Positions 21,004-29,435 of a stretch of DNA of 64,000 nucleotides are shown piece after piece (positions within the stretch are counted from its first letter, which is position 1; every line of letters begins with the position of its first letter). Position numbers and translations under genes: made by a program. The notes beneath the pieces were generated by a model. It saw nothing but the letters and a program-made list of their open reading frames with translations, did not search any database and was not told the DNA's origin. The stretch comes from Methylomonas lenta. GTDB taxonomy: Bacteria > Pseudomonadota > Gammaproteobacteria > Methylococcales > Methylomonadaceae. The DNA lies in assembly GCF_001644015.1 (NCBI RefSeq), contig NZ_LUUI01000076.1, positions 36,777 through 100,776 of the forward strand, read 5' to 3'.

Positions 21004-21912
21004 TCAGGCGTGCGGAAGCTTTTCAAACTCCTTTATGGCTGATGCTACCAAATGAATGGTGTTCGTAACCCAGCTTGAAGCTGTTTTCTTCCAGGTTTTC
21101 CAACCTGGTGGAAACTGCTTGTGTTCAAATATCAACGTCAAGTCTTCAACAGATAACGCTGGCTCTGATTCGACCATCTGTGCCCCAGGCTTATTGGCAA
21201 AAAACGCGAACAGCAACCCAAACTCTCCCGCGGAACCGAGCAAGTTGTTCTCGCCGGCTAACTTTGTCATTTTCTCGGCTAGTTTTCTTGCCTCGTCTGA
21301 CATATTTTTTCCTGTCACCACATTTGTCAGTTGTTCGAAAAGAAATGCCCCTCCTTGTAATGCAGTCTCTACCAGATCTTTGCCAAATACAAAGACGAGG
21401 TCCGGTTCGTCTACTTTCGAGGTAGTGTCCAGGTCCAGGTTCTCCGCAATAAACTTGCCTACAGCAGATAGCGTGATCAAACCGTTTGTTGCCTTATCGG
21501 TAAGTCGTTTGAAATCCTTTAGGCTAAACCGGCCTGAATCCAAAACACGCGGATCTCCTTGCAAAATTCCGCTATGTCCAGAGTGCGAACCCTGGGAGCT
21601 TGGGAAATCCAGGCTGAATTGATCCGCAGGGACAGGTTTATCTAATTTGTTTGGGTTACCAAGCATGAAGGCATGGTTTCCCTTGGCAAAAATTTCCAAA
21701 ACTTGTCCTAAGTCACCACCTCCCAAATTCCCGAGGCGGACGACATCTTCAATGCTAGCGAGTGGTTGATGGGCGTTGTTTCGAACGGGCAGTTCTCTAG
21801 CCATGACCGCCGTCCCAATAAATGGGCATGTTGCTTTCTTGTCAACTAATTCCTCAAGTTCGTTCTGAGACAATATGATGGGATCGGTGTTCACTATTCT
21901 CTGGTTGGCCAT
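21004..21912 (-). CDS. Possible heme-thiolate peroxidase-like protein (chloroperoxidase/peroxidase family 2)
   Basis: This 302-residue protein has no secretion signal. Near its N-terminus is Cys29-Pro30 followed by a pattern (CPFIGTAVMARELPVRN, then a helical IEDVVRLGN) resembling the proximal Cys-Pro and 'LPRxG' segment of chloroperoxidases and unspecific peroxygenases. About 80 residues later comes HSGHSGILQGDPR (His110, His113) and then SGRFSLKDFKRL. This corresponds in position and spacing to the distal EHD region followed by the FN-x-L helix, but the catalytic Glu and Asp are not conserved. The family call is therefore tentative. The ATG at 21912 has AAAGGA seven bases upstream; an upstream in-frame ATG at 21942 is less likely. 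It is the last gene of the minus-strand accessory series. Confidence 0.45.
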   Translation of the reverse strand: MANQRIVNTDPIILSQNELEELVDKKATCPFIGTAVMARELPVRNNAHQPLASIEDVVRLGNLGGGDLGQVLEIFAKGNHAFMLGNPNKLDKPVPADQFSLDFPSSQGSHSGHSGILQGDPRVLDSGRFSLKDFKRLTDKATNGLITLSAVGKFIAENLDLDTTSKVDEPDLVFVFGKDLVETALQGGAFLFEQLTNVVTGKNMSDEARKLAEKMTKLAGENNLLGSAGEFGLLFAFFANKPGAQMVESEPALSVEDLTLIFEHKQFPPGWKTWKKTASSWVTNTIHLVASAIKEFEKLPHA

Positions 21913-21954
21913 GTTCTTGTCCTTTAAGCAGTCAGAAAGCAAAAATAACCATGT

Positions 21955-22080
21955 TTAGTCTGCCGGAAAACACATGTTTTCCTTTACCGAAAGATTGGCT
22001 TCGACTGCCTTCCCCGGTTTTGCATGCTCCCCAAGTACAGCAAAAATTAGTAAGGTTGTTGAGATTCTTCTATTATTCAT
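21955..22080 (-). CDS. Small ORF, 41 residues, possible exported peptide
   Basis: An ATG with GGAG eight bases upstream opens a 41-codon frame. The N-terminus has two arginines then a short hydrophobic stretch (ISTTLLIFAVLG) ending near an Ala, like a minimal signal peptide. The remainder is short and polar with one Cys (NMCFPAD). It sits 42 bases ahead of the possible peroxidase gene on the same strand. I do not recognise it. The good ribosome site and signal-like start are the only support; it could also be the front of a degraded secreted-protein gene. Confidence 0.35.
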   Translation of the reverse strand: MNNRRISTTLLIFAVLGEHAKPGKAVEANLSVKENMCFPAD

Positions 22081-22212
22081 TTGGTTAACTCCAAGGCTTA
22101 TGACTAGGCGTAAGGATTCCTGAACAAATAATCTTAAAAGAACAGGCTGTCACACGGCTTGTTGTCGCCAAGTGAGTACTGATTTTAGGTATAAAAACAA
22201 GTCATCATATGT

Positions 22213-23493
22213 TCATTTTATAGTGATTTTGGATGCCAAGGTAAAGGCTAAAGCCCATTCTTTGAGGTCAACTAAGCCCTGACATTCGTCATACTTTAAA
22301 TTATACAAACGAGTAAATTGTACTGCATCGACCCGATATGCGCCTTCAGCAATCAGTGCAGGGTAATATACAGTTGGAGAAAAACCTAGTGTTTCCAAAG
22401 TGGCAATTAGTCTTACATTATCTGCACGTATATCCACAACAACTGTCAGGGGAGTGTCCGCAATTTTGGCTACTACGATTTCCAAAGCATGTTGGATTAA
22501 TATTCCCTGAATTCCATCAATATGACTCCTCAGATCAAGAATACGCATACGATGATCTAGTAAATCCCATACGACAAATACATAAGCAATGGGTTGTTTA
22601 TTCAAATAAGCGACAAAATATTTTCTTTGATAGCGAATGCCTTGAGTATCTTTCCCTTCCAGCCGTTGTAGACTAACGATGCCTGCTTTATGCCGCGCTA
22701 AAATACTTAATTTTGCTGGAGGCCCATTTGCTGCATCCTCTTCATATATGTCAATATGGCAAGTGTTGTCTTGCAACTCTGGCAATGAAAGTTCATAGCC
22801 ATCATCTAGTAATAAGAGTTGACTGACAGCTAAATTATTCGAAAAAGAATAAGCAGATATGTTCTTATTAATGGATAAAGGAATACAACCCAAACTGCTG
22901 AGAATTGGAAGCGATAATCTATAAACCTGATCGGATGTGTTATTCGAAAGATTACGTTGCGCTAGGGCATTGACCGATATTTTACCTGTTAATAGCATGG
23001 ACTCCGATCCTACAGGCATTTTGTGCGCATAAGGCTCTAAACCTAACGGAATAAAATCGCAATGCCTGACAATTTTCCAACCACCAGAATTTGCGGTACG
23101 GGCTTCAACAATAATAAATTCAGCATTTCCGGTTGTAGACAAAAAATCGTATAAAGATCTGAATAAGTTCGAGCCTAAATGTTGGAAACGCCAGTCTTTG
23201 TCCACGACGAATCCAAAACATTCAGCGATCCTGTCTTCCTGATTGCCGATATTTACAATAGCCCCCATGGTGCCGACGATTTTATCGTCGATTTCAGCCA
23301 CTAACCAGTGTATCGAGTCACATTTGAGAATGCTCGCTAACAATTCTGGTTCAAGAAACTGTGGATAAGGATAACACTTTCGAGGATCACCACCATCTGC
23401 TGGGGTATATGCATCATGATAGAGACGGCTTATTGCCTGTGCATCATCGGGTCGCGCAGTACGTATAATTGGAATTAATGTCTGGAATGCCAA
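22213..23493 (-). CDS. Protein with two GNAT-like acyltransferase domains
   Basis: This is a 426-residue protein. Residues ~8-165 form a GNAT fold (IRTARPDDAQAISRLYHDAY at the start, WLVAEIDDKIVGTMGAIVNIG as strands 2-4, then the acetyl-CoA loop region KDWRFQHLGSNLFRSLYDF). The last ~150 residues look like a second, diverged GNAT-like domain (FVAYLNKQPIAYVFVVWD ... IRADNVRLIATLETLGFSPT). GNAT enzymes transfer acyl groups from acyl-CoA to amines; the substrate is unknown. The apparent start is TTG at 23493, with only AAGAG upstream. It lies 29 bases after the methyltransferase gene, so the two are probably one transcript. Confidence 0.75.
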   Translation of the reverse strand: MAFQTLIPIIRTARPDDAQAISRLYHDAYTPADGGDPRKCYPYPQFLEPELLASILKCDSIHWLVAEIDDKIVGTMGAIVNIGNQEDRIAECFGFVVDKDWRFQHLGSNLFRSLYDFLSTTGNAEFIIVEARTANSGGWKIVRHCDFIPLGLEPYAHKMPVGSESMLLTGKISVNALAQRNLSNNTSDQVYRLSLPILSSLGCIPLSINKNISAYSFSNNLAVSQLLLLDDGYELSLPELQDNTCHIDIYEEDAANGPPAKLSILARHKAGIVSLQRLEGKDTQGIRYQRKYFVAYLNKQPIAYVFVVWDLLDHRMRILDLRSHIDGIQGILIQHALEIVVAKIADTPLTVVVDIRADNVRLIATLETLGFSPTVYYPALIAEGAYRVDAVQFTRLYNLKYDECQGLVDLKEWALAFTLASKITIK

Positions 23494-23522
23494 GTTATGA
23501 CTCTTAGTAAGTTTGTAAAAAC

Positions 23523-24629
23523 TTAGCCTGATTTAATAGCCCATAAAGTCGCGCAATTTCCAAAATGTGAATCTTTCATTTGGATAACTTCAAAACCGGC
23601 TATCAGCAAGCGTTCTTCAATGTCTTCAATAAATAACGACGATTTTTTCGATGGATCAATTTTTTTATTCGCCCTAGTAACACATGCCCAATGTGAACTT
23701 AGCTTGTCATATAGCCCTTTTTCCTCTAAAAATTTTTTGGCTTGATATAAAAGCGAGGAAAGATCGAACGTCTTCTTTGGCTCAGTTATTATTATAACTC
23801 CACCAAAGCGCAGTACCCGGATTGCTGCATTGAGCGCGGTCGCAGGATCAACCATGTCGAATAGAGCTAATAGAATATTGACTCCATCAAAAAAGTTATC
23901 TGGATATTCTGATAGGTCTTCAGCGCTTTGCAGTAAAATCTTGATTTCTGGATTATGCATGGCGGATAACTTGTAATGCATTTTGTCGAGCATGGCTCTA
24001 CTGTTATCGATAGCTGTTACTGAACGTCCTGCTTCCAAAAGAGGTATCGTCACATTGCCTGTCCCTGCACCAATATCAATGACTCGATTTATTCCATTCT
24101 CAGATAATGCAATGATATGGCGGTTTAGGACTTCACGATAGTAATCCTGCTCGTTTAAAACAAAATCGTAGCTAACAGCATAACTTTCCCAAATGAGCTG
24201 ATGTTGCAACGCCCTTTGGAAGTTATCTTGAAATGTCTCATCGAGTTCAATAGTGTTAATTTCGGCATAGGCTATCCTTTCAAGCGAATTCTCTAAATTT
24301 AGGCTAGGCAAACTAATGATTGTCAGCTTGAAATTAACCTTGCCGTATTCCTTTGAATCAATAGTGCCATTGACCGTATCGGTGACTGCATCCTTGAGTT
24401 CGTCCCTATTCAGGTTGGCGTAATTTGAAGAAGCAGAAGTTCCCAACGCATGAGGCTGAAAACCAGCAACGAGTTGGTTTATTGACTCGTTAAAACCGTT
24501 ATGAAGTATTGGCTTGAATAGAACCTGTGCGGCCAGATTAATGTCAACAACCTTCCAATCATCGTTGAGCCTTAATAAGGGGAAAGGCGCGTAATATTCA
24601 GATTTTGAAAGGCTATATATGGTATTCAT
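23523..24629 (-). CDS. PAS-like domain fused to a class I SAM-dependent methyltransferase
   Basis: In this 368-residue protein the first ~125 residues resemble a PAS fold (FPLLRLNDDWKVVDINLAAQ). A class I methyltransferase domain follows, with motif I VIDIGAGTGNVTIPLLEAG, an acidic motif II VTAIDNSRAML and the later strand VLRFGGVIIITEPK. It should use S-adenosylmethionine; the acceptor is unknown. The ATG at 24629 lacks a clear ribosome site and lies 24 bases after the upstream gene's stop, suggesting translational coupling. It forms a three-gene string with the NDT/TIR-like gene before it and the double-GNAT gene after it. Confidence 0.8.
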   Translation of the reverse strand: MNTIYSLSKSEYYAPFPLLRLNDDWKVVDINLAAQVLFKPILHNGFNESINQLVAGFQPHALGTSASSNYANLNRDELKDAVTDTVNGTIDSKEYGKVNFKLTIISLPSLNLENSLERIAYAEINTIELDETFQDNFQRALQHQLIWESYAVSYDFVLNEQDYYREVLNRHIIALSENGINRVIDIGAGTGNVTIPLLEAGRSVTAIDNSRAMLDKMHYKLSAMHNPEIKILLQSAEDLSEYPDNFFDGVNILLALFDMVDPATALNAAIRVLRFGGVIIITEPKKTFDLSSLLYQAKKFLEEKGLYDKLSSHWACVTRANKKIDPSKKSSLFIEDIEERLLIAGFEVIQMKDSHFGNCATLWAIKSG

Positions 24630-24653
24630 GGTGGCTATATAGGGCTGATTTTA

Positions 24654-26075
24654 TTATGATGGGTCGCTGAAATCTAAGCGCTTTTTGCCGACCAGCTTAC
24701 ATACCCAGTATCCATCCCTGTTCTTTTCGGTAATTTCGGTCACATCAAAATAAACTACTGATAACCTTAAAGTATCAGTTATTTTGTTATAAAAATATCT
24801 TACTATAATCGGCAGAAAGGCCTGGCCTGGATAAGTTGCATGCTTTTCGAAAACAATCGGTACAGTAGCGTACATTCTCTGAGATCCTAGTCCCTTCGTA
24901 ATCAGCCTCCCGATTAAATCCTGTTGCTCATTTATAAATGGCTCGCGTTGGCATTCGGGCATTTTTTCCATAATAGCTTCTAGAACTAGCAATACTTCTC
25001 TTCCGGCTATTCCTTCTAATTCAAACAGTGTCTCCAATTCGTTGGACGCTTCGGTATATTTAGATGTTCGATCATTTGAATCACCAATTTTTATATCGAC
25101 GTTAGCGACCGGATAAAGACATTTCCATGGGTTTTTATCTATCACGGCGAGGATTGCTTCCCGGATGGTTCTTATTTTTACAGCTCCTTGTCCCAAATCT
25201 TCTTCTTCATGTTCAGGTATTTCTACAACTCGAACGTCTTTCAGATCAAAGGGTAAATCATAAGGTTTACCTTCTGACGTGCTATCTTTTATGACTACAC
25301 AAGGTGCGTTGTTATTTCCAAATAATCGGCCACCTAATTCCAGCATTACATTAGGATTCCACCCATATTTTGCAGGACGATGGCCAAGATATGTGATGAC
25401 CATTGGATCAGATTGTAGAGCGTCTACTAACTCCGGCACCACGAGGGAGCCGTGCATCATTTCTCCGCGAACGGGTCTATATGGCGTTCCTTCGCATGCT
25501 GGCTTGATATAGGTTTCGAAAACATAGTCGGCACGCTTACGGTGCTCACTATCTTTTACGCCTATTGGAGAGATCACAAAACATCGCTGGGCATCCTGGA
25601 TGAAACGCTGGTGCAATTCATTGCCAGCTACTTCAATAGCTGAATGATACATATCTTGAAATTTAGGTTCCAAGCTCTTATAGACGTCCCCGGTGATATA
25701 AACTCGCACGGGATAGTTTTGCAAGAGTTCTTGTTTTTCGGCTATAGTGCCATTAAGTATATTTATTGCGGTAACAGATGGGTATTTGTCTTCTGGGTCG
25801 TCATCAGCCATTAATACGATGTAAAAATATAATGACCTCTCTTTGGCGGCGGATTTATTTATTACCGACGAAAGCGAATATATATTTTTGATAATCTTTT
25901 CTGCTTCATCATAATTCTTAAAAGTCCGTATCCCTTTAGAAGCTTCTATACTTTTTATCGGCAGCAATGGATTAAGCACTGGCAATACTGTTTTTACACA
26001 CGGAGGTTCTTTGTTCTGCAATTCCTTATCTCCCGTGTAGTCCAAACCAATAGCCATAATGATTGGGTTTTCCAT
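24654..26075 (-). CDS. Nucleoside deoxyribosyltransferase/TIR-like domain protein, possible effector
   Basis: This is a 473-residue protein. Its centre (about residues 165-310) reads RCFVISPIGVKDSEHRKRAD ... IKPACE ... YRPVRGEMMHGSLVVPELVDAL ... NPNVMLELGGRLFG ... APCVVIKD. This is the pattern of predicted nucleotide-binding, nucleoside-2-deoxyribosyltransferase-like proteins, which have a fold related to TIR and often act as NAD- or nucleotide-directed effectors. The usual ADLT segment is replaced here by ITYLG with an insertion before WNPNV. The ~150-residue N-terminal and ~140-residue C-terminal regions are not recognised. The ATG at 26075 has GGAG six bases upstream, within a longer in-frame start at 26087. 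It opens a transcript with the methyltransferase and GNAT genes. Confidence 0.65.
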   Translation of the reverse strand: MENPIIMAIGLDYTGDKELQNKEPPCVKTVLPVLNPLLPIKSIEASKGIRTFKNYDEAEKIIKNIYSLSSVINKSAAKERSLYFYIVLMADDDPEDKYPSVTAINILNGTIAEKQELLQNYPVRVYITGDVYKSLEPKFQDMYHSAIEVAGNELHQRFIQDAQRCFVISPIGVKDSEHRKRADYVFETYIKPACEGTPYRPVRGEMMHGSLVVPELVDALQSDPMVITYLGHRPAKYGWNPNVMLELGGRLFGNNNAPCVVIKDSTSEGKPYDLPFDLKDVRVVEIPEHEEEDLGQGAVKIRTIREAILAVIDKNPWKCLYPVANVDIKIGDSNDRTSKYTEASNELETLFELEGIAGREVLLVLEAIMEKMPECQREPFINEQQDLIGRLITKGLGSQRMYATVPIVFEKHATYPGQAFLPIIVRYFYNKITDTLRLSVVYFDVTEITEKNRDGYWVCKLVGKKRLDFSDPS

Positions 26076-26267
26076 GTCATTCTCCATTTAAAAAAATGCA
26101 AAATAGTAAAGTAAGGCCTGTTTTTTCCGTTTGCCATTTGTGATTTTTAGTAGAACTATAATACTTAAATAGACTGACAGCTTTCAGCCTATTCGTTGAT
26201 ATTAAAAATCATTTGGTGATCGTCCGATGTCTATGAGATGAGGCAATCCGCCTTGTTTCAAGATGGC

Positions 26268-26567
26268 CTATTTATGAATAAGTCTTTTGAAATGATCACT
26301 CAACCGGTTATGTACCCCCCCATCCAGCACGTCCTTGATAGCATCCGCTCCTTTTTTCACCGCCTGGAAGTCTTCGTTACTCAGTTCGCCTTTCCTATGA
26401 CTTAACTCAGACTCCTCTTTCAACTTGTCCAGAATGGTGAATATTGAAAGATCCTCATCAATAACGATTTCTACGCCATCTTCCTCATCACCAATAGTCA
26501 TGCGCTTGGCTCCAATATCTTCCCATAAGGTATTAAAACGATCGTTGGCATCCTGTATCTGAGTCAT
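26268..26567 (-). CDS. Small helical protein B2, unknown function
   Basis: This 99-residue acidic, mostly helical protein is not recognised. It shares with B1 (27595-27879) an N-terminal F-x-x-LW motif (DRFNTLWEDI against SEFESLWQQA), a central hydrophobic helix after an acidic 'I-D' segment (SIFTILDKLK against QIVSLLQQLS) and a C-terminal amphipathic helix (AIKDVLDGG...LSDHFKRLI against QLKEVIQTI...LSKVIGSL). The two are probable paralogues. GAGG lies six bases before the ATG. It follows A2 by 49 bases on the same strand. Confidence 0.7.
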   Translation of the reverse strand: MTQIQDANDRFNTLWEDIGAKRMTIGDEEDGVEIVIDEDLSIFTILDKLKEESELSHRKGELSNEDFQAVKKGADAIKDVLDGGVHNRLSDHFKRLIHK

Positions 26568-26616
26568 TTTGGCCTCGCTTAATTGCTATATGTTTCAAAT
26601 TAAGAATATTTTCGTA

Positions 26617-27564
26617 TTAAACTTTTACCTGATTAACCGTGAGTTCGTTCAGAATTAAACCATCCAATTTTATTCCTTTCGCGACTATACCTGAACTCGC
26701 CCTTTCTACACTAACAGAGCCAATGGACGCAGAGGCTTTCAGATCAGACAATACAAGTTCGCCTATCTGAAAATGAAGAACCGGTGTAACGATAAAATAG
26801 GCTTTAAAATATTCGCCTATTTTAAACACCGGCGCTTCAAATTCTTCAGGTTGTATATCCATTATCGAAACAGCGCCATCAGATACGACATCATCGATAG
26901 CAACTGAAGGTATATTTATCCCGCTTACTGAAATGGTCGGCAAACTGACACGATTGTCCGGCGTAAATTGACTAATTGTTAAATCTTCGCTGTCGCTGGC
27001 GGGTACTCCAAACGTATCCAGTTTGAATGATTTAAAACCCATGCCTGATAGACTAAAACCATCGGAAGGAAGGTTTGTATTGTTAATAGCTAAGTCTTCA
27101 AAACCTATGCCGCCAAGACTGAAATTAGTAACTGGCTGTATCTCGGCATCTATATCTTCTATTTCAGCCTGTGGAATATCCAGCGCTATGTCCTGAAGCG
27201 CCGGAATGTGAATATCATGTAACGGGATAGGTTTGGCTTTAGACCCGAGCTCTTTGATACCGCTATTGCTACCCAGCCACTTTAAATCATATGACCAGTT
27301 AACTTTGTAATGCAGCTCAAGAATCATCCGAACATTTCGCAGTATGGCAGCCCCACATTTAATATTGGTTGATAGATTTTCAATATTAACCTGCTCTACG
27401 TTTGTATCCTCGAAGGTAACTGCATCAATATTTACCGACTTAGCTCGCCCCTGCATCGAAGCTATTTGAGCTATATTAATTCTACGTAATACAGCGCTGG
27501 TGAGTGATTCCAGCAGACTGTTATCCAGCTGTGGATTAACCATGGTATTTAATGAGTTCGACAT
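26617..27564 (-). CDS. Beta-rich repeat-like protein A2, unknown function
   Basis: This is a 315-residue protein with no signal peptide or Cys-rich motifs and a strongly alternating hydrophobic/polar pattern (SVNIDAVTFEDTNVEQVNIENL; C-terminus KGIKLDGLILNELTVNQVKV) typical of stacked beta strands. It is clearly a paralogue of A1. Both have LxRINxxxIxxxxGxAxSxxID at the start, LxIPxAxxxDIxxxxxPVxNxxLGG in the middle and a short xGIxLxxxxLxxxT end. The best start is ATG at 27564, with GAGGA six bases upstream; an in-frame ATG lies at 27582. It is the third gene of the A1-B1-A2-B2 set. Confidence 0.72.
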   Translation of the reverse strand: MSNSLNTMVNPQLDNSLLESLTSAVLRRINIAQIASMQGRAKSVNIDAVTFEDTNVEQVNIENLSTNIKCGAAILRNVRMILELHYKVNWSYDLKWLGSNSGIKELGSKAKPIPLHDIHIPALQDIALDIPQAEIEDIDAEIQPVTNFSLGGIGFEDLAINNTNLPSDGFSLSGMGFKSFKLDTFGVPASDSEDLTISQFTPDNRVSLPTISVSGINIPSVAIDDVVSDGAVSIMDIQPEEFEAPVFKIGEYFKAYFIVTPVLHFQIGELVLSDLKASASIGSVSVERASSGIVAKGIKLDGLILNELTVNQVKV

Positions 27565-27594
27565 CGTTATTCCTCGCTCCATTGAGTGATTAAA

Positions 27595-27879
27595 TCAATT
27601 TAAAGACCCGATTACTTTGGATAACACTTGCGGGTCAATTGTCTGTATAACTTCTTTCAATTGTGCAATGGACGTCAGCATCTGATCATGCTGATGGGTA
27701 TCAATAATGTCGGCGTTATTCAGACTATCCGCTAACTGGGAAAGCTGTTGTAACAATGACACAATCTGGATATCGGTATCTATCCCTCCAACCTCAACTA
27801 CCTGAGTAGGTTGCTGCGGATTGTTTGCCTGTTGCCATAAAGATTCAAATTCACTATAAGATGAGTCATTCTCCATCAT
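27595..27879 (-). CDS. Small helical protein B1, unknown function
   Basis: This 94-residue Gln/Asp-rich protein has an N-terminal SEFESLW motif and two predicted amphipathic helices. It resembles B2 in length, motif order and position directly behind an A-type gene. GGAG lies eight bases before the ATG (CGGAGACAATAACATG). It is placed 34 bases after A1 and 30 bases before A2, so all are likely one transcript. Its size, helical character and fixed pairing suggest a partner or adaptor for the A protein, which is inference. Confidence 0.7.
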   Translation of the reverse strand: MMENDSSYSEFESLWQQANNPQQPTQVVEVGGIDTDIQIVSLLQQLSQLADSLNNADIIDTHQHDQMLTSIAQLKEVIQTIDPQVLSKVIGSLN

Positions 27880-27913
27880 GTTATTGTCTCCGGTTAGATT
27901 AGGTTTAAATTTA

Positions 27914-28891
27914 TTATGCTGTCGTAGTAATACTCTCCAGTTCTACACTATTCAGTTCTATACCGTCCGCAGTAACGCCTGAAACCTGCACTGTTGATCG
28001 TATGTCACGTATATCGATCTTGCTGATGGTTGAAACGGCTGAAATGTTATTGATAACCATAGAACTGATTGCAATCGTCAGGGTAGGGGATATGTCTATA
28101 CTGGTATTAAGGAGACCGGAAGTTAAGGGAATATTTCGGGTTTCCGAGGTGACACCGGGAACTACTACAGGCGCTGTTGTAGTAACCCGTGCTGCAGATG
28201 TTGCCGGCAATTTTATATCTTCAATAGAAATCGAGGGAAGCAGCAGAGTATTATCCAGAGAAAAACCCTTTACAGACAGACGTGCTGAAGAGACTGATGG
28301 CATATTTAGCTCAGATAAACTTAACGCCCCCAGACTCATCCCACCCAGTCCAAATCCTGCGGATGGCAAAACGGTATTATCAAGCTCTAAACCATTGAAT
28401 ACAGCGCCACCCAAATGGAGATTATTGACAGGCTCGAGTGATACCTGAATATCTATTAGTGTTGCTGAAGGTATCTCAAGATCTACATTGTTTAGCTCAG
28501 GAATTGATATGTCTCCAATATCGAATGGAAAGGTTATACCTCCAAGCGATATACTGTCACTAAAATCAATATCATCAAACGGCCATGGAAGGGGAATATG
28601 AACCCCAAAATTAAAGCGCAGGTTCAAACTGACTATTGCCCTTGCATTTTCCATAGTTACTGTACCGGTATCCACTTCAGTTTTAACATCCAAAACATCC
28701 ACGCTGTCAACCGATGTGTCATTTAGTCTAATTTGGTCTATTTTTATAGAATTTGCACTGCCGGATGCAGATATTAATTTTGGAAGGTTTATTCGCTGCA
28801 TAACTGCAGCTGCAAGAACAGATGAAAGCTTATTCATCGCAGAAGAGCTGCTTTTTGTTTTCAGCTCGAGAGAGTTATCTAGCTCAGTCAT
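27914..28891 (-). CDS. Beta-rich repeat-like protein A1, unknown function
   Basis: This is a 325-residue paralogue of A2. The N-terminal ~45 residues look helical (MNKLSSVLAAAVMQRI). The body is a series of short beta-prone segments (SIKIDQIRLNDTSVDSVDVLDV), a Gly-rich centre (GFGLGGMSLGALSLSEL) and a Ser/Thr-rich stretch missing in A2. It ends TADGIELNSVELESITTTA. I know no named family for it. The ATG at 28891 has AAAGGAG five bases upstream. It is the first gene of the A-B series, and a possible -10 box (TATAAT) lies 22 bases before it. Confidence 0.72.
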   Translation of the reverse strand: MTELDNSLELKTKSSSSAMNKLSSVLAAAVMQRINLPKLISASGSANSIKIDQIRLNDTSVDSVDVLDVKTEVDTGTVTMENARAIVSLNLRFNFGVHIPLPWPFDDIDFSDSISLGGITFPFDIGDISIPELNNVDLEIPSATLIDIQVSLEPVNNLHLGGAVFNGLELDNTVLPSAGFGLGGMSLGALSLSELNMPSVSSARLSVKGFSLDNTLLLPSISIEDIKLPATSAARVTTTAPVVVPGVTSETRNIPLTSGLLNTSIDISPTLTIAISSMVINNISAVSTISKIDIRDIRSTVQVSGVTADGIELNSVELESITTTA

Positions 28892-28912
28892 GTTGGCTCC
28901 TTTCATGTAAGG

Positions 28913-28918
28913 ATTATA
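28913..28918 (-). promoter_or_regulatory. Possible -10 box upstream of A1
   Basis: TATAAT on the minus strand (28913-28918) lies 22 bases before the A1 ATG, leaving a ~15-base leader with an AAAGGAG ribosome site. No good -35 box lies at 17 bases (TTGATT is at 19). It could be activator-dependent. Confidence 0.3.
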
Positions 28919-29265
28919 GAATGCCTTAATAATTCATAATCAAACAGTCACTAACGCCTTTGACTAGTTTGCTAACCCAAAAAATAATTACTAATTGGTC
29001 AATAACTAATTTTTGACTAATTTATGCAGCAAATATTATAAATTCGTCTAAGCTTGCAATCTCGATAAGACATCATCATTTATCGACCCGACAAGGCGTG
29101 CTGAATAATGATTCTTAATATTCTATAGAATGCCAAGATATAGCAGAGCTAAAAGCTAATTATCCAGATTGACATCCACACATCTATCACAGGATTATTG
29201 GGATCAAATCCTAATACTATTGGTTGTCAGCTTAGACTAAGTGTTGTACTGATGCCATGACCCAA

Positions 29266-29287
29266 ATTGGTCAATTTAATGACCAAT
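29266..29287. promoter_or_regulatory. Inverted repeat ATTGGTCA-N6-TGACCAAT, candidate operator
   Basis: Two perfect 8-base arms surround an AT-only spacer (ATTTAA). The half-site TTGGTCA also occurs near 28995. The symmetry and size suit a dimeric regulator. The nearby Crp/Fnr-type gene is one candidate, but the site is neither a CRP (TGTGA) nor an FNR (TTGAT) consensus. Confidence 0.35.
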
Positions 29288-29435
29288 AAACAATTTAAGC
29301 GCTATGCTAAGGCAGGAGGTTTTAGTAGTCGGCTGATTTGGATATAGAAAATGTAGGAGCGCTGGCATTTTTCAGCAGAGCACGCTGTTTGACCTGTTGT
29401 CCTTGACTTAGAGAGGCTAGGGTGACGAAGTTGGG

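Larger units (their letters stand above)
28892..29435. other. 544-base AT-rich upstream region of the A-B cassette
   Basis: No gene is visible. The stretch contains repeated TTGACTA and TTGGTCA motifs (near 28961, 28993 and 29011) and one clean inverted repeat, ATTGGTCA - 6 bases - TGACCAAT (29266-29287), which could be an operator. It separates the 3' end of the diguanylate cyclase gene from the start of A1. Confidence 0.5.

Noticed and set aside
20684-21055. Plus-strand 123-codon frame after tRNA-Leu
   Set aside because: It runs through the tRNA terminator, has no ribosome site or known domain and overlaps the 3' end of the minus-strand gene.
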